This document shows, one piece after another, positions 16,778-25,760 of a DNA stretch of 64,000 nt. How positions within the stretch are numbered: the stretch's first letter is position 1; the number at the start of each line of letters is the position of its first letter. Source of the stretch: Myroides phaeus (lineage in GTDB: Bacteria; Bacteroidota; Bacteroidia; Flavobacteriales; Flavobacteriaceae); NCBI RefSeq assembly GCF_900099675.1, contig NZ_FNDQ01000012.1, positions 30,486 to 94,485 on the forward strand. The letters are read 5' to 3'. The notes below the pieces were generated by a model that ran no database searches, was not told the DNA's origin, and was given only the letters and a program-made list of their open reading frames with translations. A program made the translations under genes and the position numbers.

Positions 16778-17719
16778 CTACATTAGACCTTTTCCGATCT
16801 TATTTAATTTATCACCTTCTTGGTATGCTTTAGAAATATTATCTAAAACTCCGTTGATAAATATACTACTTTTTGATGTAGAATATTCTTTAGCAAGCTC
16901 TAAATATTCGTTTATTGTAACTTTTACTGGAATAGAAGGGAACTTTAAAAACTCACAAATAGCCATTTTTAAAATAATTGTATCCAATTCAGCAATACGC
17001 TCTGGATCCCAGTTAGGTGTTTTATCTTCAAACTCTTTACTTAATTCTTCAAAATTAAGAATTGTTTTTCTGTATAAATTGATTGCAAACTCTTTATCCT
17101 CTGAGTCTTTATAAACTTTAGGAACAAAAATTTGAAGATCACTTTCTTTTAACTGGCGTAATTGTTTCTGAATCATTGTATTTACCACTGGTAAATCATC
17201 TAAATAAGTAAGTTTACTATCTTCAATGAAAGAATAAATCTTCTCGTTTGGAGCGATGATTTCAGTAAAAAGATCAACTACAAATTGACGATCGTCATTG
17301 AATGTAACCTCTTTTTTACTCATATAAGCTTTGTAAAAATCACTTTCTTTCATTTCATCCAATATCATTTGGATATAATGATCGTGAATTTGCCAATCTG
17401 TAATTTTTTTCTCTTCTACTTTCGTAGTAATAGAAACTGAATTTTCTAACAAATTCAATACAGCGTTTTCGATAAGACGTCTATTGGGATTTCGTTCTTC
17501 TTGTGTAGCTAAATGTTTCTTTTGAGCAAGTGAAACATATTCTTCTTCTTTCTTTCTAACCTCTATTAAAGCAGTGATCATTAATAAGTACAAATCTTGT
17601 ATACTTTCAATGCTGTGGATTAGAAACTTTTCTCCTGACTGAACCTGTTCAGAATTACTTTGTTGCATCGCATAAAGCGTTTGCATAACCTTTATACGGA
17701 TGTGTCTTCGGTTTAACAT
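16778..17719 (-). CDS. nusB: Transcription antitermination protein NusB (long Bacteroidota form)
   Basis: NusB pairs with NusE (S10) on boxA RNA to allow antitermination of rRNA operons. The chosen start is the ATG at 17719 (protein MLNRRHIRIKVMQTLYAMQQS). A longer frame reaching 17770 overlaps the TACCTTTG promoter box. The 313 residues are about twice the E. coli length. The C-terminal 130 residues carry the helical NusB fold (TPNWDPERIAELDTIILKMAICEFL, then IPVKVTINEYLELAKEYST). The N-terminal extension has the RR.R.K.MQ.LYA helix of the family start. The extra middle region is usual in Bacteroidota. Confidence 0.93.
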   Translation of the reverse strand: MLNRRHIRIKVMQTLYAMQQSNSEQVQSGEKFLIHSIESIQDLYLLMITALIEVRKKEEEYVSLAQKKHLATQEERNPNRRLIENAVLNLLENSVSITTKVEEKKITDWQIHDHYIQMILDEMKESDFYKAYMSKKEVTFNDDRQFVVDLFTEIIAPNEKIYSFIEDSKLTYLDDLPVVNTMIQKQLRQLKESDLQIFVPKVYKDSEDKEFAINLYRKTILNFEELSKEFEDKTPNWDPERIAELDTIILKMAICEFLKFPSIPVKVTINEYLELAKEYSTSKSSIFINGVLDNISKAYQEGDKLNKIGKGLM

Positions 17720-17767
17720 GCTACTTAAGAACTTTTTTATTATTGGATTGTCGTTTGTATAACCGCG

Positions 17768-17775
17768 CAAAGGTA
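17768..17775 (-). promoter_or_regulatory. -7 promoter box of the nusB operon
   Basis: TACCTTTG on the minus strand. Transcription would begin near 17762, giving a leader of about 43 nt before the ATG at 17719 and ruling out the upstream start at 17770. Confidence 0.65.
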
Positions 17776-18135
17776 TAAAAATATAGTTTTAATCAAATTA
17801 TATTTTTTGATAAGTATGTAATTTAACTCTTTTTTAAAACCTATATTCTCTTTTTTCTCATCAAAAAGAACTTTTCTATACTTATTTCACTTTTAATCAG
17901 CTGTACAAAAATAACTTAACAAACTATTTATAAATACTTTACAAGTATTTCTTAGCATTCTTTAAAGCTAAAAACACCAACTAAGTTCATTGTATTTCAA
18001 GCTCCAAAAAGTCTTCTAATAAATTATTCTCCACTACATTTTTTCAATTCTAAACTAACTCTTCTTTATTCTGAAACAAATAAATATTGATAGTTTTTTT
18101 AATTTTCGAACAATACCTCTTCTACAATAAACCTT
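17776..18135. other. AT-rich divergent intergenic region
   Basis: About 360 bp between the divergent promoters of nusB and the ABC exporter. It is very AT-rich with several poly-T runs. I see no reading frame, convincing hairpin or repeat in it. Confidence 0.5.
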
Positions 18136-18143
18136 TATCTTTG
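18136..18143 (+). promoter_or_regulatory. -7 promoter box of the ABC exporter
   Basis: TATCTTTG matches TAnnTTTG. It gives a leader of about 70 nt before the ATG at 18221. Confidence 0.65.
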
Positions 18144-18220
18144 CACACATTAGTAGTTAAACAACTACATAAACTATACAACAATTTGTCATTGCTCTTA
18201 ATTGAGCATTATTAAATACT

Positions 18221-19972
18221 ATGAGTGCATTACGTCATCTAAATAAATACTTCTATAAATATAAAACTCGCTTTACAATTGGGGTTTTAATAACAATAGT
18301 AGCACAAATATTCACCCTTTATACTCCGAAATTAGTTGGGGATTCTATTCGAGTATTAGAACAAATGAATGTTTTTGACAAGCAAGAAGTAACTAAATTA
18401 CTGTTGAACAATATTCTATGGATATTAATTACAACACTTATTGCTGGTTTCCTTACTTTCTTAATGCGTCAAACGTTAATTGTAATGTCGAGGCACGTTG
18501 AGTTTGATCTGAAAAATGAAATATTCAAACACTACGAAGTGCTATCTCAAAGTTTTTACAAGAGAAATAGAACGGGTGATTTAATGAATAGAATCAGTGA
18601 AGATGTTGGAAAGGTAAGACAATATGTGGGTCCTGCTGTTATGTACTCTATCAATACGATTATTCGTTTTGCTGTGGTATTAACGCAAATGTACTTAATA
18701 TCCCCGCAACTAACTTTATACTCTTTACTACCGCTTCCTTTGTTAGGGTATTATGTATTCAAATTAAGTCGACAGATAAATCAACGCAGTTCTATTTTTC
18801 AAGCCAATTTATCTAAACTGACAACATTTACGCAAGAGATGTTCTCTGGTGTGCGCGTAATTAAAGCATACTCCATAGAGAAAGAAAAACAAGACGAATT
18901 TAGAACGCTAACACAAGAGAGTAAAGACAAATACTTAAACTTAGCTAAATCAAGTGCTTTGATTATGCCTTTGATGACTTTCCTAATCGGACTAAGTAAT
19001 CTTGTTGTTATTGCCGTTGGAGCTTTATTATTCTTCAATGGTAAAATTCCAGATATAGGTATTATAGCCCAGTTTATCTTATACATCAATATGCTTACTT
19101 GGCCTGTAGCGTCTTTAGGTTGGGTATCTACGATGATTCAAGAGGCCGAGGCTTCTCAAAAGAGAATTAATGAGTTCTTAGAAGAGAAACCTGAGATTTA
19201 TAACACTAATCCAAACCACACTGATGTAGAAGGTAAGATTACTTTCGAAAACGTGTCTTACACATACGAGGATACAGGTATTAAAGCACTTGATAATGTT
19301 TCGTTTATCTTGAACAAAGGACAAACCTTAGCGATACTTGGAAAAACAGGTTCTGGTAAATCTACTTTACTTACTCTTATTAGTAGAATGTATGATGTTA
19401 ATGAAGGACAAATTCTAATTGACAATACTCCTATTAAGGAATGTAATTTAGAAGATTTACGAAATAGTATTGCAGTTGTTCCTCAAGATGCATTCTTGTT
19501 TTCTGACTCAATTGCTAATAATATTCGATTTGGTAAAGAAGATGCAACTGAAGAAGAAATTATTGAGGTTGCTAAAAAAGCTGCTGTACACGAAAACATC
19601 GTCCAATTCAACGATGGTTATAACACAATTTTAGGAGAAAGAGGGTTAACGCTTTCTGGAGGTCAAAAGCAAAGAGTTTCGATTGCCAGAGCCTTAATTA
19701 AAGACGCTCCTATTCTTATTTTAGATGATTCTCTTTCGGCTGTTGATACTGAAACGGAAGAAAGAATTCTACATAATCTGGAAAAACACAGCAAAGATAT
19801 AACTACCTTAATTGTAACACATAGGGTGTCCTCAGCAAAGAATGCAGACTTGATTATCGTTTTAGAAGACGGGAAAGTAATCGAACAAGGATCACACAAT
19901 GATCTAATAAATAGCAAAGGGTACTATAGTGACCTGCATCAAAAACAACTAAATGAAAAAGAAATCTTATAA
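18221..19972 (+). CDS. ABC exporter half-transporter (permease-ATPase fusion)
   Basis: A 583-residue inner-membrane exporter that works as a dimer. Residues 1-310 form a six-helix ABC transmembrane domain, including the intracellular loop MNRISEDVGKVRQYVGPA. The ATPase domain has Walker A GKTGSGKST near residue 374, the Q-loop VVPQDAFLFSD, the signature LSGGQKQR, Walker B ILILDDSLSAVD and the H-loop VTHR. Walker B ends in DD rather than the common DE, which in this family usually marks the aspartate-type catalytic position seen in MdlA-like proteins and may affect hydrolysis. A lipid or drug substrate is likely but not determinable. DUF3276 follows 76 bp later. Confidence 0.9.
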   Translation: MSALRHLNKYFYKYKTRFTIGVLITIVAQIFTLYTPKLVGDSIRVLEQMNVFDKQEVTKLLLNNILWILITTLIAGFLTFLMRQTLIVMSRHVEFDLKNEIFKHYEVLSQSFYKRNRTGDLMNRISEDVGKVRQYVGPAVMYSINTIIRFAVVLTQMYLISPQLTLYSLLPLPLLGYYVFKLSRQINQRSSIFQANLSKLTTFTQEMFSGVRVIKAYSIEKEKQDEFRTLTQESKDKYLNLAKSSALIMPLMTFLIGLSNLVVIAVGALLFFNGKIPDIGIIAQFILYINMLTWPVASLGWVSTMIQEAEASQKRINEFLEEKPEIYNTNPNHTDVEGKITFENVSYTYEDTGIKALDNVSFILNKGQTLAILGKTGSGKSTLLTLISRMYDVNEGQILIDNTPIKECNLEDLRNSIAVVPQDAFLFSDSIANNIRFGKEDATEEEIIEVAKKAAVHENIVQFNDGYNTILGERGLTLSGGQKQRVSIARALIKDAPILILDDSLSAVDTETEERILHNLEKHSKDITTLIVTHRVSSAKNADLIIVLEDGKVIEQGSHNDLINSKGYYSDLHQKQLNEKEIL

Positions 19973-20048
19973 ATAGTTGGTTTATTAGGTTTTTTTTTAG
20001 ACTTTTGAATGCTATATGAACAAATCAATTAATTGATAAGAAGGAATT

Positions 20049-20408
20049 ATGAGAGATAACGAAATGTTAGAAAAAGAGGAAATTTTCTCAAAAGTTTTAA
20101 GAGCAGGTAGAAGAACCTATTTCTTTGATGTAAGATCTACAAAAGCAGATGACTATTACATAACAATTACTGAGAGTAAAAAGTTCACAGAAGAAGATGG
20201 ATCATTTCACTTTAAAAAACACAAAATCTACTTATACAAAGAAGACTTTGGTGCATTTAGAGAGATTTTAGACGAAATGACACAATTCGTTGTTGATCAC
20301 AAAGGGGAGGAAGTTATTTCAGAAAGACACCAAAAAGATTTCAAAAAAGAATATCAAAAAGGTGATGACGTAAATTCATTTACAGACATTAGTTTTGACG
20401 ATATTTAA
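20049..20408 (+). CDS. DUF3276 / PUR-alpha-like nucleic-acid-binding protein
   Basis: A 119-residue cytosolic protein of the DUF3276 family, a bacterial relative of the eukaryotic PUR-alpha single-strand DNA/RNA-binding fold. Visible are the RAGRRTYFFDVRSTKADDYYITITESKK beta-hairpin block and the following HKIYLYKEDFGAFREILDEM helix, the order expected of a PUR repeat. The acidic tail (NSFTDISFDDI) is typical of the bacterial homologues. It sits between an ABC exporter and the fluoride riboswitch. The gene target is unknown in this organism. Homologues in Bacteroidota and Borrelia are reported to bind nucleic acid. Confidence 0.9.
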   Translation: MRDNEMLEKEEIFSKVLRAGRRTYFFDVRSTKADDYYITITESKKFTEEDGSFHFKKHKIYLYKEDFGAFREILDEMTQFVVDHKGEEVISERHQKDFKKEYQKGDDVNSFTDISFDDI

Positions 20409-20430
20409 TCGTTTAACAACAAAATATTTA

Positions 20431-20462
20431 AAAGTCCGATTTATACAATCGGACTTTTTTTA
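20431..20462 (+). terminator. Hairpin terminator after DUF3276
   Basis: A 10-bp stem AAAGTCCGAT / ATCGGACTTT with a 7-nt loop and a T run. It directly abuts the promoter of the fluoride riboswitch unit. Confidence 0.85.
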
Positions 20463-20470
20463 TACCTTTG
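20463..20470 (+). promoter_or_regulatory. -7 promoter box of the fluoride unit
   Basis: TACCTTTG matches TAnnTTTG. Transcription starting near 20476 would place the riboswitch aptamer at the very 5' end of the mRNA, as expected. Confidence 0.7.
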
Positions 20471-20483
20471 TATGACATTTTTA

Positions 20484-20541
20484 TAGGCAATGATGTCTGC
20501 CTTGAACCGCTTCTAATTATGAATGCTGATGACGTCTAACA
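20484..20541 (+). promoter_or_regulatory. Fluoride riboswitch (crcB motif)
   Basis: The sequence follows the fluoride aptamer in order: GGCAATGATGTCTGCC, then a linker with AACCGC, a short variable stem-loop, and GCTGATGACGTCTAAC. The GATGTC segment (20491-20497 region) pairs with GACGTC (20531-20536), including one G-U. GGC and GCC form the second interaction. This layout matches the Thermotoga petrophila aptamer that I recall. The gene downstream encodes a fluoride-type CLC protein, the classic target. No intrinsic terminator is visible after the aptamer, so control is probably on translation initiation. Confidence 0.88.
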
Positions 20542-20581
20542 TAATAAGTAATATAAATACTATATAACTAAATGATAGACT

Positions 20582-21838
20582 ATGGCATTAAATGACTACT
20601 TTAAAAAAGAAGCTCTTACTACAAAAACACTTTTTTCGTATTTTTTAAAATGGACTGTAATCAGTACAATTGCGGGTAGTTTAATTGGCTCTTCTTCTGC
20701 CCTATTTTTATTTCTTTTAGAAACAATAACGGACCTTAGAATTGACACGCCTATCTTACTATACTTTTTACCTTTAGGTGGATTAATTGTTGGCTTAGTT
20801 TATTACTACTGGGGTGGTGAGGCTAATAGAGGAAACAACTTATTAATTGACGAATACCACACCCCCACGCAAACGATGCCTTTAAAAATGGCGCCTTTGG
20901 TTTTAATTGGTACCTTAATTACACACCTATTTGGTGGTTCTGCCGGTAGAGAAGGAACTGCTGTACAAATGGGAGGAGCTATTGCAGACCAATTCACTAA
21001 ATACTTTAAGGTATCACATCAAGATAGACAAACCATTATTCTAATCGGTGTTAGTGCAGGGTTTGCCTCTGTTTTTGGTACTCCTATAGCAGGAACATTA
21101 TTTGCATTAGAACTAATGCTTGTTGGAAGAGTAAAATACCAATCGCTATACCCTGTTTTGATTGCTGCACTAACAGCACACTTTACTTGCTTAGCCTGGG
21201 GTATTTCACATACTATCTACCTAATAGATAGTATTCCTAATTTCTCACTTCTATTACTTCTAAAACTAATAATTGCCGCTTTTACTTTTGCCATAGCTGC
21301 TATTTTATTCGTTAAAACAACAGACTTGTGGTCTGCTTTATTTAAAAAGTACATCGCCTTCCCTCCTATGAGACCTTTCGTTGGAGCAATTCTCTTTATA
21401 GTATTAATACTAACAATTGGCAACGATACTTACCTTGGACTTGGCGTACCTACTATTGTTGCGTCTTTTGATGTATCACAAGAATGGAATGTTTTTTTAC
21501 TTAAAATACTTTTCACAGGGTTAACCTTAGGAGCAGGCTTTAAAGGAGGCGAAGTAACTCCCCTCTTTTTTATCGGTGCAGCATTGGGTAGTTTTTTAGC
21601 GCTGTATCTAAACTTGCCTATTAGTTTTCTTGCTGCATTAGGTTTTGTATCTGTTTTTTCAGGTGCTACTAAAACACCTTGGGCATGTACTTTTATGGGA
21701 ATTGAATTATTTGGCGCAGATGTTGCTATATATATAGCGCTGACTTGCATTGTTGCTTTTATGCTCTCAGGAAAACACACAATCTATAAATCACAACGTT
21801 TCACCTCTGAGATAAACGCAAATAATAACGCGAAATAA
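20582..21838 (+). CDS. CLC-F type fluoride/proton antiporter
   Basis: An inner-membrane CLC protein of 418 residues. Classical chloride CLCs carry GSGIP in the first selectivity loop. Here the region reads RGNNLLIDEY (residues 83-92), as in the fluoride-exporting CLC-F branch. The second loop is GGSAGREGTAVQMGG (118-132) with the gating Glu at E124 and Thr instead of Pro, also typical of CLC-F. The third loop, GAGFKGGEVTPLFFIG, corresponds to the GxFxP region. It is directly downstream of a fluoride riboswitch, which makes F-/H+ antiport against cytoplasmic fluoride the best call. No crcB/fluc gene is adjacent. Confidence 0.9.
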   Translation: MALNDYFKKEALTTKTLFSYFLKWTVISTIAGSLIGSSSALFLFLLETITDLRIDTPILLYFLPLGGLIVGLVYYYWGGEANRGNNLLIDEYHTPTQTMPLKMAPLVLIGTLITHLFGGSAGREGTAVQMGGAIADQFTKYFKVSHQDRQTIILIGVSAGFASVFGTPIAGTLFALELMLVGRVKYQSLYPVLIAALTAHFTCLAWGISHTIYLIDSIPNFSLLLLLKLIIAAFTFAIAAILFVKTTDLWSALFKKYIAFPPMRPFVGAILFIVLILTIGNDTYLGLGVPTIVASFDVSQEWNVFLLKILFTGLTLGAGFKGGEVTPLFFIGAALGSFLALYLNLPISFLAALGFVSVFSGATKTPWACTFMGIELFGADVAIYIALTCIVAFMLSGKHTIYKSQRFTSEINANNNAK

Positions 21839-22140
21839 AATAAGAAATCATTAAAAATAGCTCACATAAATAACATATTACCAATTAACTACCATAATTT
21901 TAAGATTTAATTATCATATTGTTATTTTTACAATTTTAGAACCGCAAAATTAAGGTTACAAAAAGTCTAAAAATTCAAAATCTTTGCTACCTTTGTCCGG
22001 TATCTATGCTAAATTATTGATTGATTTGAAAGTAGAAAAAAAGCATCTTTTAAAATCAATTAACTTTAGAAATGGAATAACTAAATACACTAAAACTATT
22101 ACAAACTAAACAACAAAAAGATTACATTAAATTCTATTTT
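21839..22140 (+). other. Intergenic region with a long 5' leader
   Basis: About 300 bp. The first 145 bp hold no clear feature. A promoter box lies at 21988, and about 140 nt of leader precede the FMN enzyme gene. The leader is A-rich, and I see no stable hairpin or known riboswitch pattern in it. Confidence 0.5.
21988..21995 (+). promoter_or_regulatory. -7 promoter box of the glutamate-synthase-like gene
   Basis: TACCTTTG exactly matches the consensus, but it lies about 145 bp before the ATG. It implies an unusually long untranslated leader compared with neighbouring genes. Confidence 0.6.
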
Positions 22141-23709
22141 ATGTTTCACAAAAAATTTTTAAATCGATTTACATTTGGGCAATTGACGGTTGCCATTGTA
22201 GTAATTTATTTACTTTATTCTGTAGTATCTGTAGTTCTTTCTTTGAACCCAACCCCTTCTACAGCAAGCATTGTTAACTTAGTTATTTCAGGTATTCTTG
22301 CTATACTTGCTTTTACAGACCTTACACAAAATAAACACACAATTCGTAAAAACTACCCAATCTTTGCTCGTTTCAGATATATGTTTGAATCTATCAGACC
22401 TGAAATGCGTCAATACTTCTGGGAAGGTGAATTAGATGGTAAACCTTTTAATAGACGTGAGCGTTCTATTGTTTACCAAAGAGCGAAAAATGAAAAACAA
22501 ACAGTGTCTTTTGGTATGCAAGATGACCCTAACCGTTTAGGTTATGAATGGGCAGCACACTCTGTATATCCAAAACACGTTTCTGATACAAACTTTAGAA
22601 CTTTAATCGGTGGTGACCAATGTACACAACCTTATAGCGCAAGTGTTTACAACATTAGTGCAATGAGTTACGGTGCGTTGAGTAAAAAAGCTATTACTGC
22701 TTTAAACGAAGGTGCTAAAATTGGAGGATTTGCTCACAATACTGGTGAGGGAGGTATTAGTCAATACCACCGTTCTGGAGGTGATTTAATCTGGCAAATT
22801 GGTACAGGATACTTCGGATGTCGTGATGAAAAAGGTTTCTTTAATGATGCCTTATTCGAAGAACGTTCTAACTACCCTGAAGTTAAAATGATTGAGTTAA
22901 AACTTTCTCAAGGAGCTAAACCTGGACACGGAGGATTACTTCCTGCTGAAAAAAATACTCCAGAAATTGCTGCTATTAGAAGTATTACTCCTCATACAAC
23001 AGTTCACTCTCCATCTGGACATACTGCATTTTCTAACCCTACTGAATTAATTAATTTCGTAGCTAAACTTAGAAAATTATCAAATGGTAAACCTGTTGGT
23101 TTTAAAATTTGTATCGGTAAAAAAGACGAGTTCTTAGATATCGTTAATGCAATGCTTGAAACAGGTATTCATCCTGACTTTATCACGATTGATGGTGCTG
23201 AAGGAGGAACAGGAGCTGCTCCTTTAGAATTTATTGATTATATGGGTATGGCATTAAACGATGCTTTAGTTTTTGCTAACAAAACATTAATCGAAAACGG
23301 TTTAAGAGATAAAGTGAAATTATTAGCTTCTGGTCGTATTATCTCTGCTTTTGATATTTCTAAAGCAATGGCTTTAGGTGCTGATGCTTGTTACAGTGCA
23401 CGTGGTATGATGTTCGCTTTAGGATGTATCCAAGCATTACAATGTGATAGCGGATATTGTCCAGTAGGTATTGCAACTCAAGATGAAACTCTTTACAAAG
23501 GTTTAGATGTTACTGATAAGAGAATGCGTGTAGCTAATTTCCACAAAAACACAATGAAAGCTTTAGGTGAATTTATTAGTGCTTGTGGTTATGAAGATCC
23601 TAAACAAATCGACGCTAAAACTTTCCACAAACGTATTGAACATGGAGTTAATAAAACTTTCCAGGAGATGTACTTCGGAGAATTAGATACAAGAAAAAAA
23701 CAAGCTTAA
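22141..23709 (+). CDS. Membrane-anchored FMN-binding glutamate-synthase-family protein
   Basis: A 522-residue protein with two N-terminal transmembrane segments (about residues 15-34 and 42-60). A full FMN-binding barrel of the GltB central-domain type follows. Motifs include SAMSYGALSKKAI, GEGGIS, the loop GAKPGHGGLLPAEK, the FMN phosphate site TIDGAEGGTGAAP, and the Cys-rich segment CIQALQCDSGYCPVGIATQD that matches the 3Fe-4S site spacing of glutamate synthases. The glutaminase and NADPH subunits are absent, so it is not a complete glutamate synthase. Such stand-alone proteins are widespread, but their reaction is not established. Confidence 0.88.
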   Translation: MFHKKFLNRFTFGQLTVAIVVIYLLYSVVSVVLSLNPTPSTASIVNLVISGILAILAFTDLTQNKHTIRKNYPIFARFRYMFESIRPEMRQYFWEGELDGKPFNRRERSIVYQRAKNEKQTVSFGMQDDPNRLGYEWAAHSVYPKHVSDTNFRTLIGGDQCTQPYSASVYNISAMSYGALSKKAITALNEGAKIGGFAHNTGEGGISQYHRSGGDLIWQIGTGYFGCRDEKGFFNDALFEERSNYPEVKMIELKLSQGAKPGHGGLLPAEKNTPEIAAIRSITPHTTVHSPSGHTAFSNPTELINFVAKLRKLSNGKPVGFKICIGKKDEFLDIVNAMLETGIHPDFITIDGAEGGTGAAPLEFIDYMGMALNDALVFANKTLIENGLRDKVKLLASGRIISAFDISKAMALGADACYSARGMMFALGCIQALQCDSGYCPVGIATQDETLYKGLDVTDKRMRVANFHKNTMKALGEFISACGYEDPKQIDAKTFHKRIEHGVNKTFQEMYFGELDTRKKQA

Positions 23710-23730
23710 TTAAAAGCTTACTAAATACAG

Positions 23731-23764
23731 AAAAGACTGCAATATAATTGCAGTCTTTTTTTTT
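23731..23764 (+). terminator. Hairpin terminator
   Basis: A 13-bp stem AAAAGACTGCAAT and its complement with a 3-nt loop and a long T run, after the FMN enzyme gene. Confidence 0.88.
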
Positions 23765-23796
23765 ATCTTCGCTTTTCACATATTAATCAAATCGTC

Positions 23797-24708
23797 TTGC
23801 AAATAAAACTAAAACACTGGGTTACTTTATTTATACTTTCTCTGGTATGGGGATCATCGTTTATTCTAATTAAACGAGGTATTGAATATTTTACCCCCAT
23901 ACAAGTTGGAGCACTAAGAATTACATTAGCTGGCTTATTCTTACTTCCTATTTCAATTAAACACATTAAGAAAATGCCTAAGAAAAACTTTCCTTGGTTA
24001 TTTCTAACAGCTGTAGTTGGTAGTTTTATTCCAATGTTCTTATTCCCAATTGCAGAAGTACACTTGAATAGTTCAATTGCAGGTATTTTAAATGCACTTA
24101 TGTCCATTTTTGTAATTGTATTAGGTGTAATGTTCTTCAAATACAAAACACACTTAGGCGAAGTATTAGGTGTCTTATTTGCTTTCATAGGAGTTGTTTT
24201 ATTATTACAATCACCTGAAAATAGTGTTGCTGTACCTAACGAATGGTTTTACCACCTACTTCTTATTATAGCTGCACTAATGTATGCGTATAGTGGTTTA
24301 TTGACACAGAAATATATGGGAGATATTCCTCCTATTGTATGGACAGCCTTCATAGAATTAGTACTTCTCGTACCTGCATTAATTGTCTTAATTAGTTCAG
24401 GATTCTTTCAAACTATTTTAGAACATCCTGAAGCATTAAAAGGAATTGGGTTTGTATTCTTATTAGCTTTATTCGGAAGTGCTTTAGCAAATATCTTTTA
24501 CTATAAATTAATCAACGAAACCAATGCAAGCTTTGCATCATCTGTTTCTCTATTAATGCCTCTAATCGCTTTTTGTTGGGGATTATTAGATGGGGAATAC
24601 TTAGGGTTACTTCAAATATTAGGAGGTGTACTGATTATAGCTGGATTGTATTTTGGTAGAAAAAATATACAATTACCTAAACGTAAAAAAGCAATTGAAA
24701 AAGTATAA
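23797..24708 (+). CDS. EamA/DMT family transporter
   Basis: A 303-residue inner-membrane permease with ten hydrophobic helices in two EamA repeats. Signature segments are LSLVWGSSFILIKRG in helix 1 and LNALMSIFVIVLGVMFFKYK near residue 105. The start is a TTG at 23797. No in-frame ATG exists before the first helix, and the resulting N-terminus (MQIKLKHWVTLFIL) fits the family. A variant box TATCTTCG lies 25 bp upstream. DMT members export amino acids, nucleosides or metabolites, and the substrate is not predictable here. Basic residues close the C-terminus (KRKKAIEKV). Confidence 0.9.
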   Translation: MQIKLKHWVTLFILSLVWGSSFILIKRGIEYFTPIQVGALRITLAGLFLLPISIKHIKKMPKKNFPWLFLTAVVGSFIPMFLFPIAEVHLNSSIAGILNALMSIFVIVLGVMFFKYKTHLGEVLGVLFAFIGVVLLLQSPENSVAVPNEWFYHLLLIIAALMYAYSGLLTQKYMGDIPPIVWTAFIELVLLVPALIVLISSGFFQTILEHPEALKGIGFVFLLALFGSALANIFYYKLINETNASFASSVSLLMPLIAFCWGLLDGEYLGLLQILGGVLIIAGLYFGRKNIQLPKRKKAIEKV

Positions 24709-24741
24709 AAAAAGGGAAAGATAATCATCTTTCCCTTTTTC
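24709..24741. terminator. Bidirectional hairpin terminator
   Basis: A 14-bp perfect stem AAAAAGGGAAAGAT with complement and 4-nt loop, starting on the base after the EamA stop codon. It also serves the convergent PLP lyase gene. Confidence 0.88.
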
Positions 24742-24756
24742 ATTTTATATCGTGAA

Positions 24757-25695
24757 TTAATCAAATGGCAGGTTGTCTAAATCAACATTACCACCCGTTA
24801 ATATAATTCCTACTTTTTTACCACTGAATTGTGGGCGTTCTTTAATTAACACTGCTAATGCCACAGCACTACTTGGTTCTACAATAATTTTCATGCGTTC
24901 CCAAATAACGCGCATTGCACTGATTATCTCGTTTTCACGAACTCTAACAATACTTTCTACATTGTCTTTTATAATCGGAAATGTAATATCCCCTAATTGC
25001 GTACGTAAACCATCTGCAATCGTATTAATTGTCAAATTTCCTTCTATATGTCCACTTGCCAAAGAGCGGAAAGCATCATCTGCTTCAAGTGGCTCTCCTC
25101 CGATTACAACAATTCCCTCTTTTCCAAAATGTTTAGCTGCAAGCGATGTACCAGCAATAAGTCCGCCACCACCTACTGGCGTGATAATGACATCTAAATC
25201 CGGATGATCTTCTAAAAACTCCATTGCTGCAGTTCCTTGTCCAAGAATCACATTCATATCATTTGACGGATGTATAAACGTTGCACCTGTTTCATCCATA
25301 ATTTGCTTACTCACGCGCTCTCTTGACTCCATAGTTGGAGAACATTCGTGAATATCTCCTCCGTAAACCATAACAGCATTTCTCTTTACTGCCGGAGCAT
25401 CGTGAGGCATAACAACATAACACTTGACATTCAAATAACGACACGCTAACGCTAATGCTTGCGCAAAGTTACCCGACGAGTGTGTGATAACACCCTTTTC
25501 TCTTTGTTCGTCACTTAATTGTAGAACAGAATTAATCGCACCACGCATTTTAAACGCACCAGCACGTTGAAAGTTTTCACATTTAAAATACAAATCACTA
25601 CCCAAAAAGTTTTCTATATGCCCTGACTCCATAATAGGAGTATTGTGTATATACGGCTTAATACGCTCGTGACAAGCCATCAATTCTTGTTTCAT
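24757..25695 (-). CDS. PLP-dependent serine/threonine dehydratase-like enzyme
   Basis: A 312-residue fold-type II PLP enzyme. The Schiff-base lysine is K49 in FQRAGAFKMRGA. The substrate loop is SSGNFAQA (73-80), and the phosphate-binding glycine loop reads PVGGGGLIAG near residue 176. There is no C-terminal ACT-like regulatory domain, so it is the short form like catabolic threonine dehydratase, serine racemase or threo-3-hydroxyaspartate ammonia-lyase. The sequence does not separate these three. It begins 25 bp after the PPIase terminator on the same strand and converges with the EamA transporter gene. Confidence 0.88.
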   Translation of the reverse strand: MKQELMACHERIKPYIHNTPIMESGHIENFLGSDLYFKCENFQRAGAFKMRGAINSVLQLSDEQREKGVITHSSGNFAQALALACRYLNVKCYVVMPHDAPAVKRNAVMVYGGDIHECSPTMESRERVSKQIMDETGATFIHPSNDMNVILGQGTAAMEFLEDHPDLDVIITPVGGGGLIAGTSLAAKHFGKEGIVVIGGEPLEADDAFRSLASGHIEGNLTINTIADGLRTQLGDITFPIIKDNVESIVRVRENEIISAMRVIWERMKIIVEPSSAVALAVLIKERPQFSGKKVGIILTGGNVDLDNLPFD

Positions 25696-25719
25696 AAATC
25701 GCTGATTTTATAAAGAAAA

Positions 25720-25745
25720 AACTCCCAATCCGAAGACTGGGAGTT
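25720..25745 (-). terminator. Hairpin terminator of the PPIase gene
   Basis: An 8-bp stem AACTCCCA / TGGGAGTT with a 10-nt loop, located between the PPIase stop codon and the PLP lyase start. Confidence 0.75.
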
Positions 25746-25760
25746 CAAAAATATTTTATC

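Noticed and set aside
22141..23709. Complete glutamate synthase
   Set aside because: Only the FMN-binding central domain is present, with no glutaminase domain or small subunit nearby.
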